This document shows, one piece after another, positions 25,797 through 32,788 of a stretch of 64,000 nt of DNA (positions are counted from its first letter, which is position 1; every line of letters begins with the position of its first letter). Location of the stretch: NCBI RefSeq assembly GCF_002943525.1, contig NZ_CP025394.1, positions 8,447,001-8,511,000 of the forward strand, written 5' to 3'. This DNA is from Kitasatospora sp. MMS16-BH015 (GTDB lineage Bacteria; Actinomycetota; Actinomycetes; Streptomycetales; Streptomycetaceae). The translations under genes and the position numbers were made by a program. The notes under the pieces were generated by a model. The model saw nothing but the letters and a program-made list of their open reading frames with translations. It did not search any database and was not told where the DNA came from.

Positions 25797-26345
25797 ATGG
25801 AGCAACCTCTTGATGTGCCCGAACTCGCTGCGGGTGAAGGTTTCACACTGCGACCGTGGCGGTTGTCGGACCTTGACCTCGTCCGTGAAGCGGCAGAGGA
25901 CGATCACATTCCGTTGATCACGACGGTGCCTTCGCTGTTCTCCGACGCGGAGGGCGTCGCGTTCGTCGAGCGGCAGTGGGAGCGGGCCACCACCAGGGCT
26001 GGGTACTCGTTCGTCATCGTCAATCCTGCCGGTGAGCCGGTCGGCAACATGGGGCTGTGGCTCAAGGACCTGGGGCAGGGCCGCGCGTCACTTGGCTACT
26101 GGGTCGTCAAGTCAGCCCGAGGTCGGGGTGCTGCCGGGATCGCGCTCGAGGCAGTTGCCGGCTGGGCTCGGCGGGAACTGCGCATTCCCCGGCTGGAGCT
26201 CTATGTGGAGCCGTGGAACAGCGCTTCCATGCGGACCGCAGAGCGCGTCGGTTTCCAACGCGAGGGCCTGATGAGGAGCTGGCAGCAGGTCGGGGCCGAG
26301 CGTCGGGACATGTTCATGTACTCGCTGCTGAGCGACGGGCAGTGA
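25797..26345 (+). CDS. GNAT-family N-acetyltransferase (RimJ/RimL type)
   Basis: A 182-residue acetyltransferase of the ribosomal-protein-acetylase subgroup. FTLRPWRLSDLDLVREAAED is the N-terminal strand, ASLGYWVVKSARGRGAAGIA the acetyl-CoA site, and ELYVEPWNSASMRTAERVGF, QREGLMRSWQQVG the C-terminal signature. It may acetylate protein N-termini or small amines. It lies between IS copies and appears complete. Confidence 0.88.
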   Translation: MEQPLDVPELAAGEGFTLRPWRLSDLDLVREAAEDDHIPLITTVPSLFSDAEGVAFVERQWERATTRAGYSFVIVNPAGEPVGNMGLWLKDLGQGRASLGYWVVKSARGRGAAGIALEAVAGWARRELRIPRLELYVEPWNSASMRTAERVGFQREGLMRSWQQVGAERRDMFMYSLLSDGQ

Positions 26346-26606
26346 CGCCCCTGGTCCAGCCGTCGCATCGGCGGGACCAGGGTGATCGGTGAGGGCAAGC
26401 GTGCCGGGCGTGAGTCTCGATCGGGTGGTTGTGACGGGCGCTGTGCATGAGAGCAGACGCCTCAGGTAGCTCGGAGGGTGTCGAAGTCAATCTTCCGGGA
26501 GGCCCTGTTGCCGCATTCCTACGGCGGCGCCGCGGCGGGGTCCAGTTCGGCCACCCTGGCGTGTGACTGTCTGGCTCACCGATTCGGGAACGCCGGCGAC
26601 CACGGG

Positions 26607-27425
26607 ATGCGCGAACGCCGCTACCCGACCGACATGTCCAACGTCGAGTGGGCGCTGGCACGGCCGTTGCTGCCCGTGCCGGGTTGGCTACGCGGCCGGG
26701 GCGGCCAGCCTGAAGCCTACTGCCACCGAGCGATATTGGACGCGATCCGCTACCTGGTCGACAACGGCACGAAGTGGAGGGCCATCCCGGGCGACTTCCC
26801 GCCGTGGGATCGGGTCTACGCGTTCTTCCGGCGCTGGCGCGACCACGGCCTGGTCCGAGAGTTCCACGATCGGCTCCGCCGCCGAGTGCGCGAGCAGGCC
26901 GGGCGGGATCCGGAGCCGAGCGCGGGCGTGATCGACTCCCAGTCGGTCAAGGCCGACGCCGTCGTCGGCGCAGACAGCCGCGGCTTCGACGGCGGCAAGT
27001 TGATCAATGGCCGCAAGCGGCACGTCGTGGTCGACACCCTCGGCCTGCTGCTCGCGGTGATGGTCACCGCCGCGGACGTCGGCGACCGAGCCGCCGCCCA
27101 GAAGCTGCTCGCCCAGGTCGCGGCCGCGCACCACTGGCTGGCCCTGGTCTGGGCCGACGGCGGCTATACCGGCAGCCTCGTCGAGTACAGCCTCGCGGTC
27201 CTCTCCGTAGTCCTCGCAATCGTCAGGCGCAGCGACGACATGCGCGGTTTCGTGGTGCTGCCGAAGAGGTGGATCGTGGAGAGGTGCTTCGCTCACTTGA
27301 TGCGAAGCCGCCGCCTCGTGCGCGACTTCGAGCGCTCCACCGGCAGCGCGGAGGCGATGGTCTACTGGTCGATGACGACGCTCATGACCCGGCGCCTTGC
27401 CCAGCCACGTCCTTCGCGAGCGTGA
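26607..27425 (+). CDS. IS5-family transposase
   Basis: A 272-residue transposase. DDE residues: GVIDSQSVKAD (Asp), VWADGGYTG (Asp) and KRWIVERCFAHLMRSRRL (Glu), with the Y-x-x-x-R-x-x-x-E-like helix in RLVRDFERSTGSAE. SNVEWALARPLLPVPGWLRG is the usual start. The reading frame is intact, but no right inverted repeat could be found and a leftward gene overlaps its last 44 bases, so the element may have lost its right end. Confidence 0.9.
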   Translation: MRERRYPTDMSNVEWALARPLLPVPGWLRGRGGQPEAYCHRAILDAIRYLVDNGTKWRAIPGDFPPWDRVYAFFRRWRDHGLVREFHDRLRRRVREQAGRDPEPSAGVIDSQSVKADAVVGADSRGFDGGKLINGRKRHVVVDTLGLLLAVMVTAADVGDRAAAQKLLAQVAAAHHWLALVWADGGYTGSLVEYSLAVLSVVLAIVRRSDDMRGFVVLPKRWIVERCFAHLMRSRRLVRDFERSTGSAEAMVYWSMTTLMTRRLAQPRPSRA

Positions 27426-27915
27426 ACTTGCCCGGCGCCGACTCGACCAGCCAGCCCCGGGCCACCAGCCGCTTCGCCTTCGACCGCAAGGCTTCCACCT
27501 TCCCCGGCACCGGGTCCAGGCCGAAGCAGGCCGCCATCTCCTGGCATGTCAGCGGGCCTTGACCGAGCCGGTTGCGGTCCGCGAGGGCTTGCAGGATGCG
27601 TTGGTAGTCCACCGACAGCGCCGACCAGGACAGTCCTGCGCGCCGCATCGGCACCGCGGACTTCGGCTTCGCCGCACCCGCCGACTCGGAGCGAACCGGC
27701 TGCCCGTCGGAATGGCGCTGGTTCTCGGACGCGGAGGCGTCGTCATCCGGGCTCAGCACCTCGCCGACGCGCGAGCGGGCGATGACCCACTCCTTCCACT
27801 CCCGCTCGGCCACATCCAGCTCGGCGTGGATGCGGTCGACCTCCTCCCGCAGCGCGTCCACCCGACGGCGAGCAGTGAGCTCACGCTGTTCCAGCAGTCC
27901 GACGACCGACGGCAT
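27382..27915 (-). CDS. Hypothetical protein with N-terminal coiled coil
   Basis: A 177-residue protein starting at ATG 27915 behind GGAGGT. Residues 1-50 form a coiled coil (REEVDRIHAELDVAEREWKE). A linker leads to a winged-helix-like domain (RILQALADRNRLGQGPLTCQ, ALRSKAKRLVARGWLVES). Such proteins are found beside streptomycete transposases; DNA binding is plausible but unproven. The 3' end overlaps the IS5 transposase gene tail to tail. Confidence 0.75.
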   Translation of the reverse strand: MPSVVGLLEQRELTARRRVDALREEVDRIHAELDVAEREWKEWVIARSRVGEVLSPDDDASASENQRHSDGQPVRSESAGAAKPKSAVPMRRAGLSWSALSVDYQRILQALADRNRLGQGPLTCQEMAACFGLDPVPGKVEALRSKAKRLVARGWLVESAPGKFTLAKDVAGQGAGS

Positions 27916-28039
27916 CCCCGACCTCCACGCGAGTGACAACACGACACGTCACCACTCCCACGGGGCCGCTGGCCCTATACCTGACCAGCGGAAACACAGC
28001 TATCACGGCCGGAAAGACAACAACTACTCAAGCTGTCCA

Positions 28040-28696
28040 GGTCAGCGGGGGAACCTCAAACGCTGGTATCAGGAGCATCTCGCACCGCTCCAGATCGACG
28101 CGGAAGCTAAGTCCGTACGCCGTCTCGCGGCCGTCCTCCTTGTCCAACAGGCTTCTGGCAGGGCGCAGGGTGATGCCGCAGACTTCCTCGGCATCAACCC
28201 TGCCGGAGGCCAGTTCGTGGCCACGGGCACGCTCCTGCGGTGGCTCAGAGATGGGCAGAATGCCTTCAACGCCGCTCTGCACGACCTGGCCGAGGAACTC
28301 GACCGCGCGACAGACCCCACCAACTACCAGCGCCGGCGCGAGGTGCTGCGAAGCTGGTCCCTGTCATCCGAGATCTGGAACGAGATCATCACCAGGCTTC
28401 CGCCCGTCCCAGGGCCCGTTCGCCCCAACCTGGACGACCGAGTACGCCAGGAAGCGTCCGCGTTCGTCTGGGCCTATGTCACCGGCGGCGAGCCGCTCTT
28501 CGCGCCACGGCACGTCGAAGCCGAACAGCCCCCGGAGGTTCGCCAAGTCTGGCGGGAGCGCCGGGCGAACACCTGGTTCCAGCTCTCCCGTCCCGACGCT
28601 CTGAACCACTACACGGCCCTACGCAGGCTCCTCTGTCAGCATGGCGATGCCCTTATCGAGAAGATCGAATCGGGCACCAGCACGCCCATCCGCTAG
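28040..28696 (+). pseudogene. tniQ: TniQ-family protein, N-terminally truncated
   Basis: About 215 codons resemble the C-terminal part of streptomycete TniQ: RRLAAVLLVQQASGRAQGDA, ADFLGINPAGGQF, YQRRREVLRSWSLSSEIWNE and RQEASAFVWAYVTGGEPLFA. TniQ/TnsD proteins choose the target site for Tn7-like transposition. The N-terminal zinc-finger part is absent, and the frame has no credible start. In intact elements this gene follows tnsC directly, but here it is 16.5 kb from the tnsC stub. Confidence 0.65.
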
Positions 28697-29514
28697 GTTC
28701 TGTCCGCTCCGCCGACGGCGCCCAGCCGCACCCGGTGACGCTGGAGGTCGACCTCGGCGACCTTCACCGTGATCAGCTGGCCCTCATCGACAAGCTGATC
28801 CGGAGTCTCGGTCGGCTCGTCAGTCAGCTCAGAGAGATGCAGGAACTCGACAACGTCAGGGGCAAGCTGCACGAACACGCCAAAGGGAACGATCTTGGTG
28901 ATCGGCCCGGTGAGGATTCGGCTGGCCTGATCCGCGAACCGAATGAGTGGATCTTCCTGCAGAGCCTTCAAGGAGAGCGTGACCTGACCAGAGCGCGTCT
29001 CGGCGGTGATCACCTCAGCGGTGATCCGCTGGCCGGCTTCGACTGCCTCGGAGGGGTGGTTGATCCAGCCCCACGTCAGGTCCGGCACCCGAATGAAGCC
29101 GGTGCACAGGCCCTCGGGTTCGCCGTCGACGTGAACGAAGACCCCGAAGTTGTGAACCTCGGAGACCGTCCCGGTGACGACCTGCCCGCGTTCGAGCGCG
29201 AGGAGGAAGGACCGCAGGGCCGGGATCTCGCACGCCCTGGCGGAGAGGTGAAGCTGCCCTTCGCGCCAACGCCCGATTTCTTCGGCATCGATCTCCTGGC
29301 CGACCTCAAACAGCGCGGATGGATGCTCGATCCGACGCATCGACGCTTCATGCAGAGGAATCCGACCGATCTCGGTCGCTTCTCCTTCGGCATCCACGAG
29401 CTGCACCAGGATGTCCGCTCCGTCGAATCCGATGACCTTCACCGTTCTCACAACCCCCGGCCGGAGCTGGTTGATCAAGGACTGCAGGCGAGGGTCAGGG
29501 GTTGGCTCGGACAT
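28693..29514 (-). CDS. S1-domain RNA-binding protein with repeated S1 modules
   Basis: A 273-residue protein with two clear S1 modules: RGQVVTGTVSEVHNFGVFVH (about residues 115-185) and SRILTGPITKIVPFGVFVQL (about 200-265). A more divergent one lies at the N-terminus (VKVIGFDGADILVQLVDAEG). S1 repeats bind RNA; this resembles ribosomal protein S1 halves carried outside the ribosomal operons. ATG 29514 is assumed, but the bases before it (CACCTCC) are not a ribosome binding site; TTG 29538 is an alternative. It is convergent with the tniQ remnant and overlaps it by four bases. Confidence 0.8.
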   Translation of the reverse strand: MSEPTPDPRLQSLINQLRPGVVRTVKVIGFDGADILVQLVDAEGEATEIGRIPLHEASMRRIEHPSALFEVGQEIDAEEIGRWREGQLHLSARACEIPALRSFLLALERGQVVTGTVSEVHNFGVFVHVDGEPEGLCTGFIRVPDLTWGWINHPSEAVEAGQRITAEVITAETRSGQVTLSLKALQEDPLIRFADQASRILTGPITKIVPFGVFVQLAPDVVEFLHLSELTDEPTETPDQLVDEGQLITVKVAEVDLQRHRVRLGAVGGADRT

Positions 29515-29539
29515 GGAGGTGAGCCTAGTCGGGGCCAAC

Positions 29540-29660
29540 CGCAGACGACAGATTCCGTGCTGACACGACAGCTAGCCTGCTGAGTCACAGCGGCAACTGA
29601 CCGGCCTTCGGGACAGATGGCTTCAGTGACGCCGGCAGGTGACAACTATCGTGCTTCGGC
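29540..29660. mobile_element. Possible right-end region of the Tn7-like element
   Basis: In this gap CGACAG (29547, 29568), GGCAACTGAC (29592) and GTGACAACTATCG (29640) resemble the inverse of the TGTCGC motifs at 8129-8242. Similarity is loose and no terminus can be fixed. Confidence 0.25.
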
Positions 29661-29772
29661 ACACGGTGCCCCGGGTGCCGGCTGCGGCGGGACGGCGGAT
29701 GGTGAGAATCGACCAGTGGATGGCGAACCGGACCCACTCGCGCGGCGGCGCCCCAGGTCTAGCGTCGGGGCC

Positions 29773-30588
29773 ATGGACGATGAACGGATTCTGCTCGACT
29801 CAGTCCGGATGGCCCGGTTCGTGGCCCGTGGATCGCTCCGGCTGGACGCGGTGGTGCCGGCCGAGCTGAACGCCGAGGCGTTGGCGGTGCTGCCGCGGGG
29901 GGTGCCGTCGGCCCCGTACGGGACGCCTCTGTCGCAGGCGTACGCCCCGGACTCGTTCACCGCCAGGCTGCTGGCGGTGCCGCAGGTCGAAGGCGCACTG
30001 CGCAGCCTGGTCGGCCCCGAGCCGCTGGTGGACCACCACGCCGTGCACGTGCGCGAGCCCCGGGGCGGGGAGGCGCAGCCGCTGCACGCGGACGCCATCA
30101 TCGACGTCCGGCCGGACGCCTTCGACGTACAGCTGATGTACTACCCGCACGAGGTGACGCTGGAGATGGGCGGCACCCTCAGCGTGCCCGGCAGCCACCT
30201 GCGCCGGATCAACGAGACGGACACCGGCCGCTACCAGAACCTGCGCGGGCAGGACCGGCTGGTCTGCCCGGCCGGGACGGTGGTGTTCCTGCACCACGGC
30301 CTCTGGCACGGCGGTCGCCGCAACGACAGCGGCACGACCCGCTACATGTACAAGATCCGCTTCAATCCGACGGTCCGTCAGCGACTGCTGTGGGACACCT
30401 CGGACCTGGACGACCCGCGGGTGGTTGCCGAACTGGACGTCGGGTTCCCCTGGTACGAACAGGCCACCGGGCGGCTGGAGCGCTACAACCGCACCTTGTT
30501 GTGGCGGGAGCTGACCGGCGATCCCGACTTCGACCTCGACAACTGGGTGACCAGGGTCTCCAACCGGCCCCAGGGGGTGACGGCATGA
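29773..30588 (+). CDS. Phytanoyl-CoA dioxygenase-family (PhyH) oxygenase
   Basis: A 271-residue non-haem iron, 2-oxoglutarate-type dioxygenase. The iron ligands are His-x-Asp in QPLHADAIIDV and His in LHHGLWHGGRRN; GGTLSVPGSHLRRINE is the typical strand between them. An Arg for 2-oxoglutarate is likely in NDSGTTRYMYKIRF. The substrate is unknown. The gene overlaps the next by four bases (ATGA), so the two form an operon at the left edge of the plant-polymer region. Confidence 0.85.
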   Translation: MDDERILLDSVRMARFVARGSLRLDAVVPAELNAEALAVLPRGVPSAPYGTPLSQAYAPDSFTARLLAVPQVEGALRSLVGPEPLVDHHAVHVREPRGGEAQPLHADAIIDVRPDAFDVQLMYYPHEVTLEMGGTLSVPGSHLRRINETDTGRYQNLRGQDRLVCPAGTVVFLHHGLWHGGRRNDSGTTRYMYKIRFNPTVRQRLLWDTSDLDDPRVVAELDVGFPWYEQATGRLERYNRTLLWRELTGDPDFDLDNWVTRVSNRPQGVTA

Positions 30589-30935
30589 CGGCCGACCCGG
30601 CAACCGTCCCCGCGTCTGCCCCCGCTCGCGATTCCGTGCTCCGGCAGCGGGTGCTGGTGCTGTACCTGCTCACCTCCGCGCTGGACTCGGAGGTGCTCGG
30701 CTGGTCGCAGTACGACGGCACCGGCCGCACCTCGCCGACCACCGGCGACGGTGCGGAGCCGCCCTACTCGACCGGGCTCGACGCCCTCAAGGACGGCTGG
30801 CGGCTGATCCAGGCCGCCCAGCTGCTTCCGCCCCACCCGGGGCACGAGTACGAAGTCTCCTTCCTCAAGCACGAGTTCTTCTTCGAGCGGATCGAGCGGA
30901 TCGACCAGGTCGAGAGGCCCCCGGCCGGGGAGTGA
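30585..30935 (+). CDS. Hypothetical protein coupled to the PhyH oxygenase
   Basis: A 116-residue acidic protein, translationally coupled to the dioxygenase. It contains QRVLVLYLLTSALDSEVLGW and ALKDGWRLIQAAQLLPPHPG, then SFLKHEFFFERIERI. I recognise no family. Tight coupling suggests a partner or stabilising subunit of the oxygenase. Confidence 0.75.
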   Translation: MTADPATVPASAPARDSVLRQRVLVLYLLTSALDSEVLGWSQYDGTGRTSPTTGDGAEPPYSTGLDALKDGWRLIQAAQLLPPHPGHEYEVSFLKHEFFFERIERIDQVERPPAGE

Positions 30936-31041
30936 GGGAGTGCGGGGTGGCCGACCGCCGGGGCGGGGCCTCGGCGGCCGGCGGCTTGGGTTGCACAACT
31001 CTTGAAGTACGGGCGACATATGTGTCAGTCTCATTTCGCTC

Positions 31042-31055
31042 TGTTAACGCTAACA
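31042..31055. promoter_or_regulatory. LacI-type operator upstream of the first GH54 gene
   Basis: TGTTAACGCTAACA, a 14-base near-palindrome inside CTGTTAACGCTAACAG (31041-31056), lies 121 bases before the GH54 start. It is nearly identical to seven other copies in the window. Confidence 0.8.
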
Positions 31056-31175
31056 GTCAACTCCCGGCTGCGGACATCGGAGTTGACCAGCGATTCCGTG
31101 GCCGCCGCGCCGCGAATGAGACCGATTCATCCGGTCATGAGTTGTCAGACCAAGCCCGGATTCAAGGAGGCTCCG

Positions 31176-32699
31176 ATGCACCACCGCACGCCCTCCGCCG
31201 CTCCCGGCTCACGCCTGAGCAGGCCGGCCGCCGTGTTGCTCCTGGTCCTCGCGCTGGCGACGGCACTGCTCGGCGGCCCGGCCGTCGCGAGCGGGGCCGT
31301 CGCGGGGGCGGGCCCCGCCGCTACCCGCCCAGCCGCCGTGGCCCCGCTGCCCTGCGACCTCTACGCGAGCGGCGGTGCGCCCTGCATCGCCGCCCATGCC
31401 ACCACCCGGGCGCTGTTCGCGGGGTACAACGGCCCGCTGTACCAGGTCCAGCGCGGCTCCGACCACGCCTACAAGGACGTGGGCCTGCTCACGGTCGGCG
31501 GCTACGCCGACGCCTCGGTCCAGACCTCGTTCTGCGCCGGTACGTCCTGCACGATCACCAAGATCTACGACCAGACCAGTCACCACAACGACCTGTCCAT
31601 CTCGTGGGGCGGCTACTGGAAGGGCCCGGGCCCGAACGGCGCCGACGTCGGTGCCGACGCCTCGGCGCTGCCCGTCACGGCCGGCGGGCACCAGGTGTTC
31701 GGTGTGAAGGTCACGCAAGGCGTGGGCTACCGCATCGACCACGCCGACGGCGCCCCCACCGGCTCCCAGCCCGAGGGCATCTACCTGGTGACCTCCTCGG
31801 ACTTCACCAACCAGTGGTGCTGCTTCGACTACGGGAGCGGCGAGAACAGCCACACCGACACCGGCAACGCCACCATGAACGCCATCTACTGGGGCAACGC
31901 CTGCTGGTTCGGCGGCTGCACCGGTACCGGCCCGTGGGTCGAGGCCGACCTGGAGAACGGCATGTTCCACACCGGCAGCGGCTCCAACAAGGACCCCGGC
32001 AACCAGGGCGTCCACTTCCCGTTCGTCAGCGCGATGGAGAAGAACAACGGGACCAGCAACTTCACGCTGAAGTACGGGAACGCCGCGAGCGGCGGGCTCA
32101 CCACCCCCTACTCCGGTGCCCTGCCGGGTGGTTACTCGCCGATGAAGACCGACAGCTCCCTGCTGCTCGGCACCGGCGGCGACAACAGCGTCTCCGGCCA
32201 GGGCGAGTTCTTCGAGGGCGCGATCACGGCGGGCTTCCCCACGGACGCCACCGAGAACTCGGTGCAGGCGAGCATCACCTCGGCCGGGTACGGCAGTTCG
32301 GGATCCGGAGGCACCGCCGCCCCGCTGCGCAGCAGCAGCGCCAACCGCTGCCTGGACGTCCCGAACCTCAGCCAGACCAACGGCACCCAGACCCAGCTGT
32401 GGGACTGCAGCGGTGGCACCAACCAGCAGTGGACGCCCACCGCCGCCAAGGAGTTGCGGGTCTACGGCGGCAAGTGCCTGGACGCCGAGGCCAAGGGCAC
32501 GGCGAACGGCACCAAGGCGATCATCTGGGACTGCAACGGCCAGACCAACCAGCAGTGGAACCTCAACGCCGACGGCACCGTCACCAGCGTGCAGTCGGGC
32601 CTCTGCCTGGACGTCAGCGCCTACGGCACCGCGAACGGCACCCTGATCCAGCTCTGGCAGTGCACCGGTGCCGGCAACCAGAAGTGGTCCCGTAGTTGA
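31176..32699 (+). CDS. Secreted GH54 alpha-L-arabinofuranosidase with ricin-type lectin domain (CBM13)
   Basis: A 507-residue exported enzyme releasing arabinofuranose from arabinan and arabinoxylan. ATG 31176 has AAGGAGG 5 bases upstream, followed by a Sec signal (about 1-45). The GH54 catalytic domain runs from about 55 to 375: CDLYASGGAPCIAAHATTRA, YNGPLYQVQR, TNQWCCFDYGSGEN and VEADLENGMF are family signatures. From about 380 a ricin-type beta-trefoil follows (RCLDVPNLSQTNGTQTQLWD, three repeats), replacing the AbfB/CBM42 module usual for GH54. A LacI-type operator lies upstream. Confidence 0.9.
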   Translation: MHHRTPSAAPGSRLSRPAAVLLLVLALATALLGGPAVASGAVAGAGPAATRPAAVAPLPCDLYASGGAPCIAAHATTRALFAGYNGPLYQVQRGSDHAYKDVGLLTVGGYADASVQTSFCAGTSCTITKIYDQTSHHNDLSISWGGYWKGPGPNGADVGADASALPVTAGGHQVFGVKVTQGVGYRIDHADGAPTGSQPEGIYLVTSSDFTNQWCCFDYGSGENSHTDTGNATMNAIYWGNACWFGGCTGTGPWVEADLENGMFHTGSGSNKDPGNQGVHFPFVSAMEKNNGTSNFTLKYGNAASGGLTTPYSGALPGGYSPMKTDSSLLLGTGGDNSVSGQGEFFEGAITAGFPTDATENSVQASITSAGYGSSGSGGTAAPLRSSSANRCLDVPNLSQTNGTQTQLWDCSGGTNQQWTPTAAKELRVYGGKCLDAEAKGTANGTKAIIWDCNGQTNQQWNLNADGTVTSVQSGLCLDVSAYGTANGTLIQLWQCTGAGNQKWSRS

Positions 32700-32702
32700 G
32701 CT

Positions 32703-32732
32703 GAGCAGCCGAGAGCAGCCGAGAGCAGCCGA
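32703..32732. repeat. 10-bp direct repeat GAGCAGCCGA, 3 copies
   Basis: Three perfect tandem copies start four bases after the GH54 stop, before the beta-helix gene. Confidence 0.9.
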
Positions 32733-32788
32733 GCACTCGAGCAGCGTCTCCACCCTGGCCCACCCCCGTGCGAGGAGAGAGCGACCCC

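Noticed and set aside
28240..29583. Rightward open frame opposite the S1-domain gene
   Set aside because: The opposite strand has clear S1 repeats; this frame is a mirror of them.
29773..30935. PhyH oxygenase pair as part of a secondary-metabolite cluster
   Set aside because: No polyketide synthase, peptide synthetase, RiPP precursor or terpene synthase is present around it.
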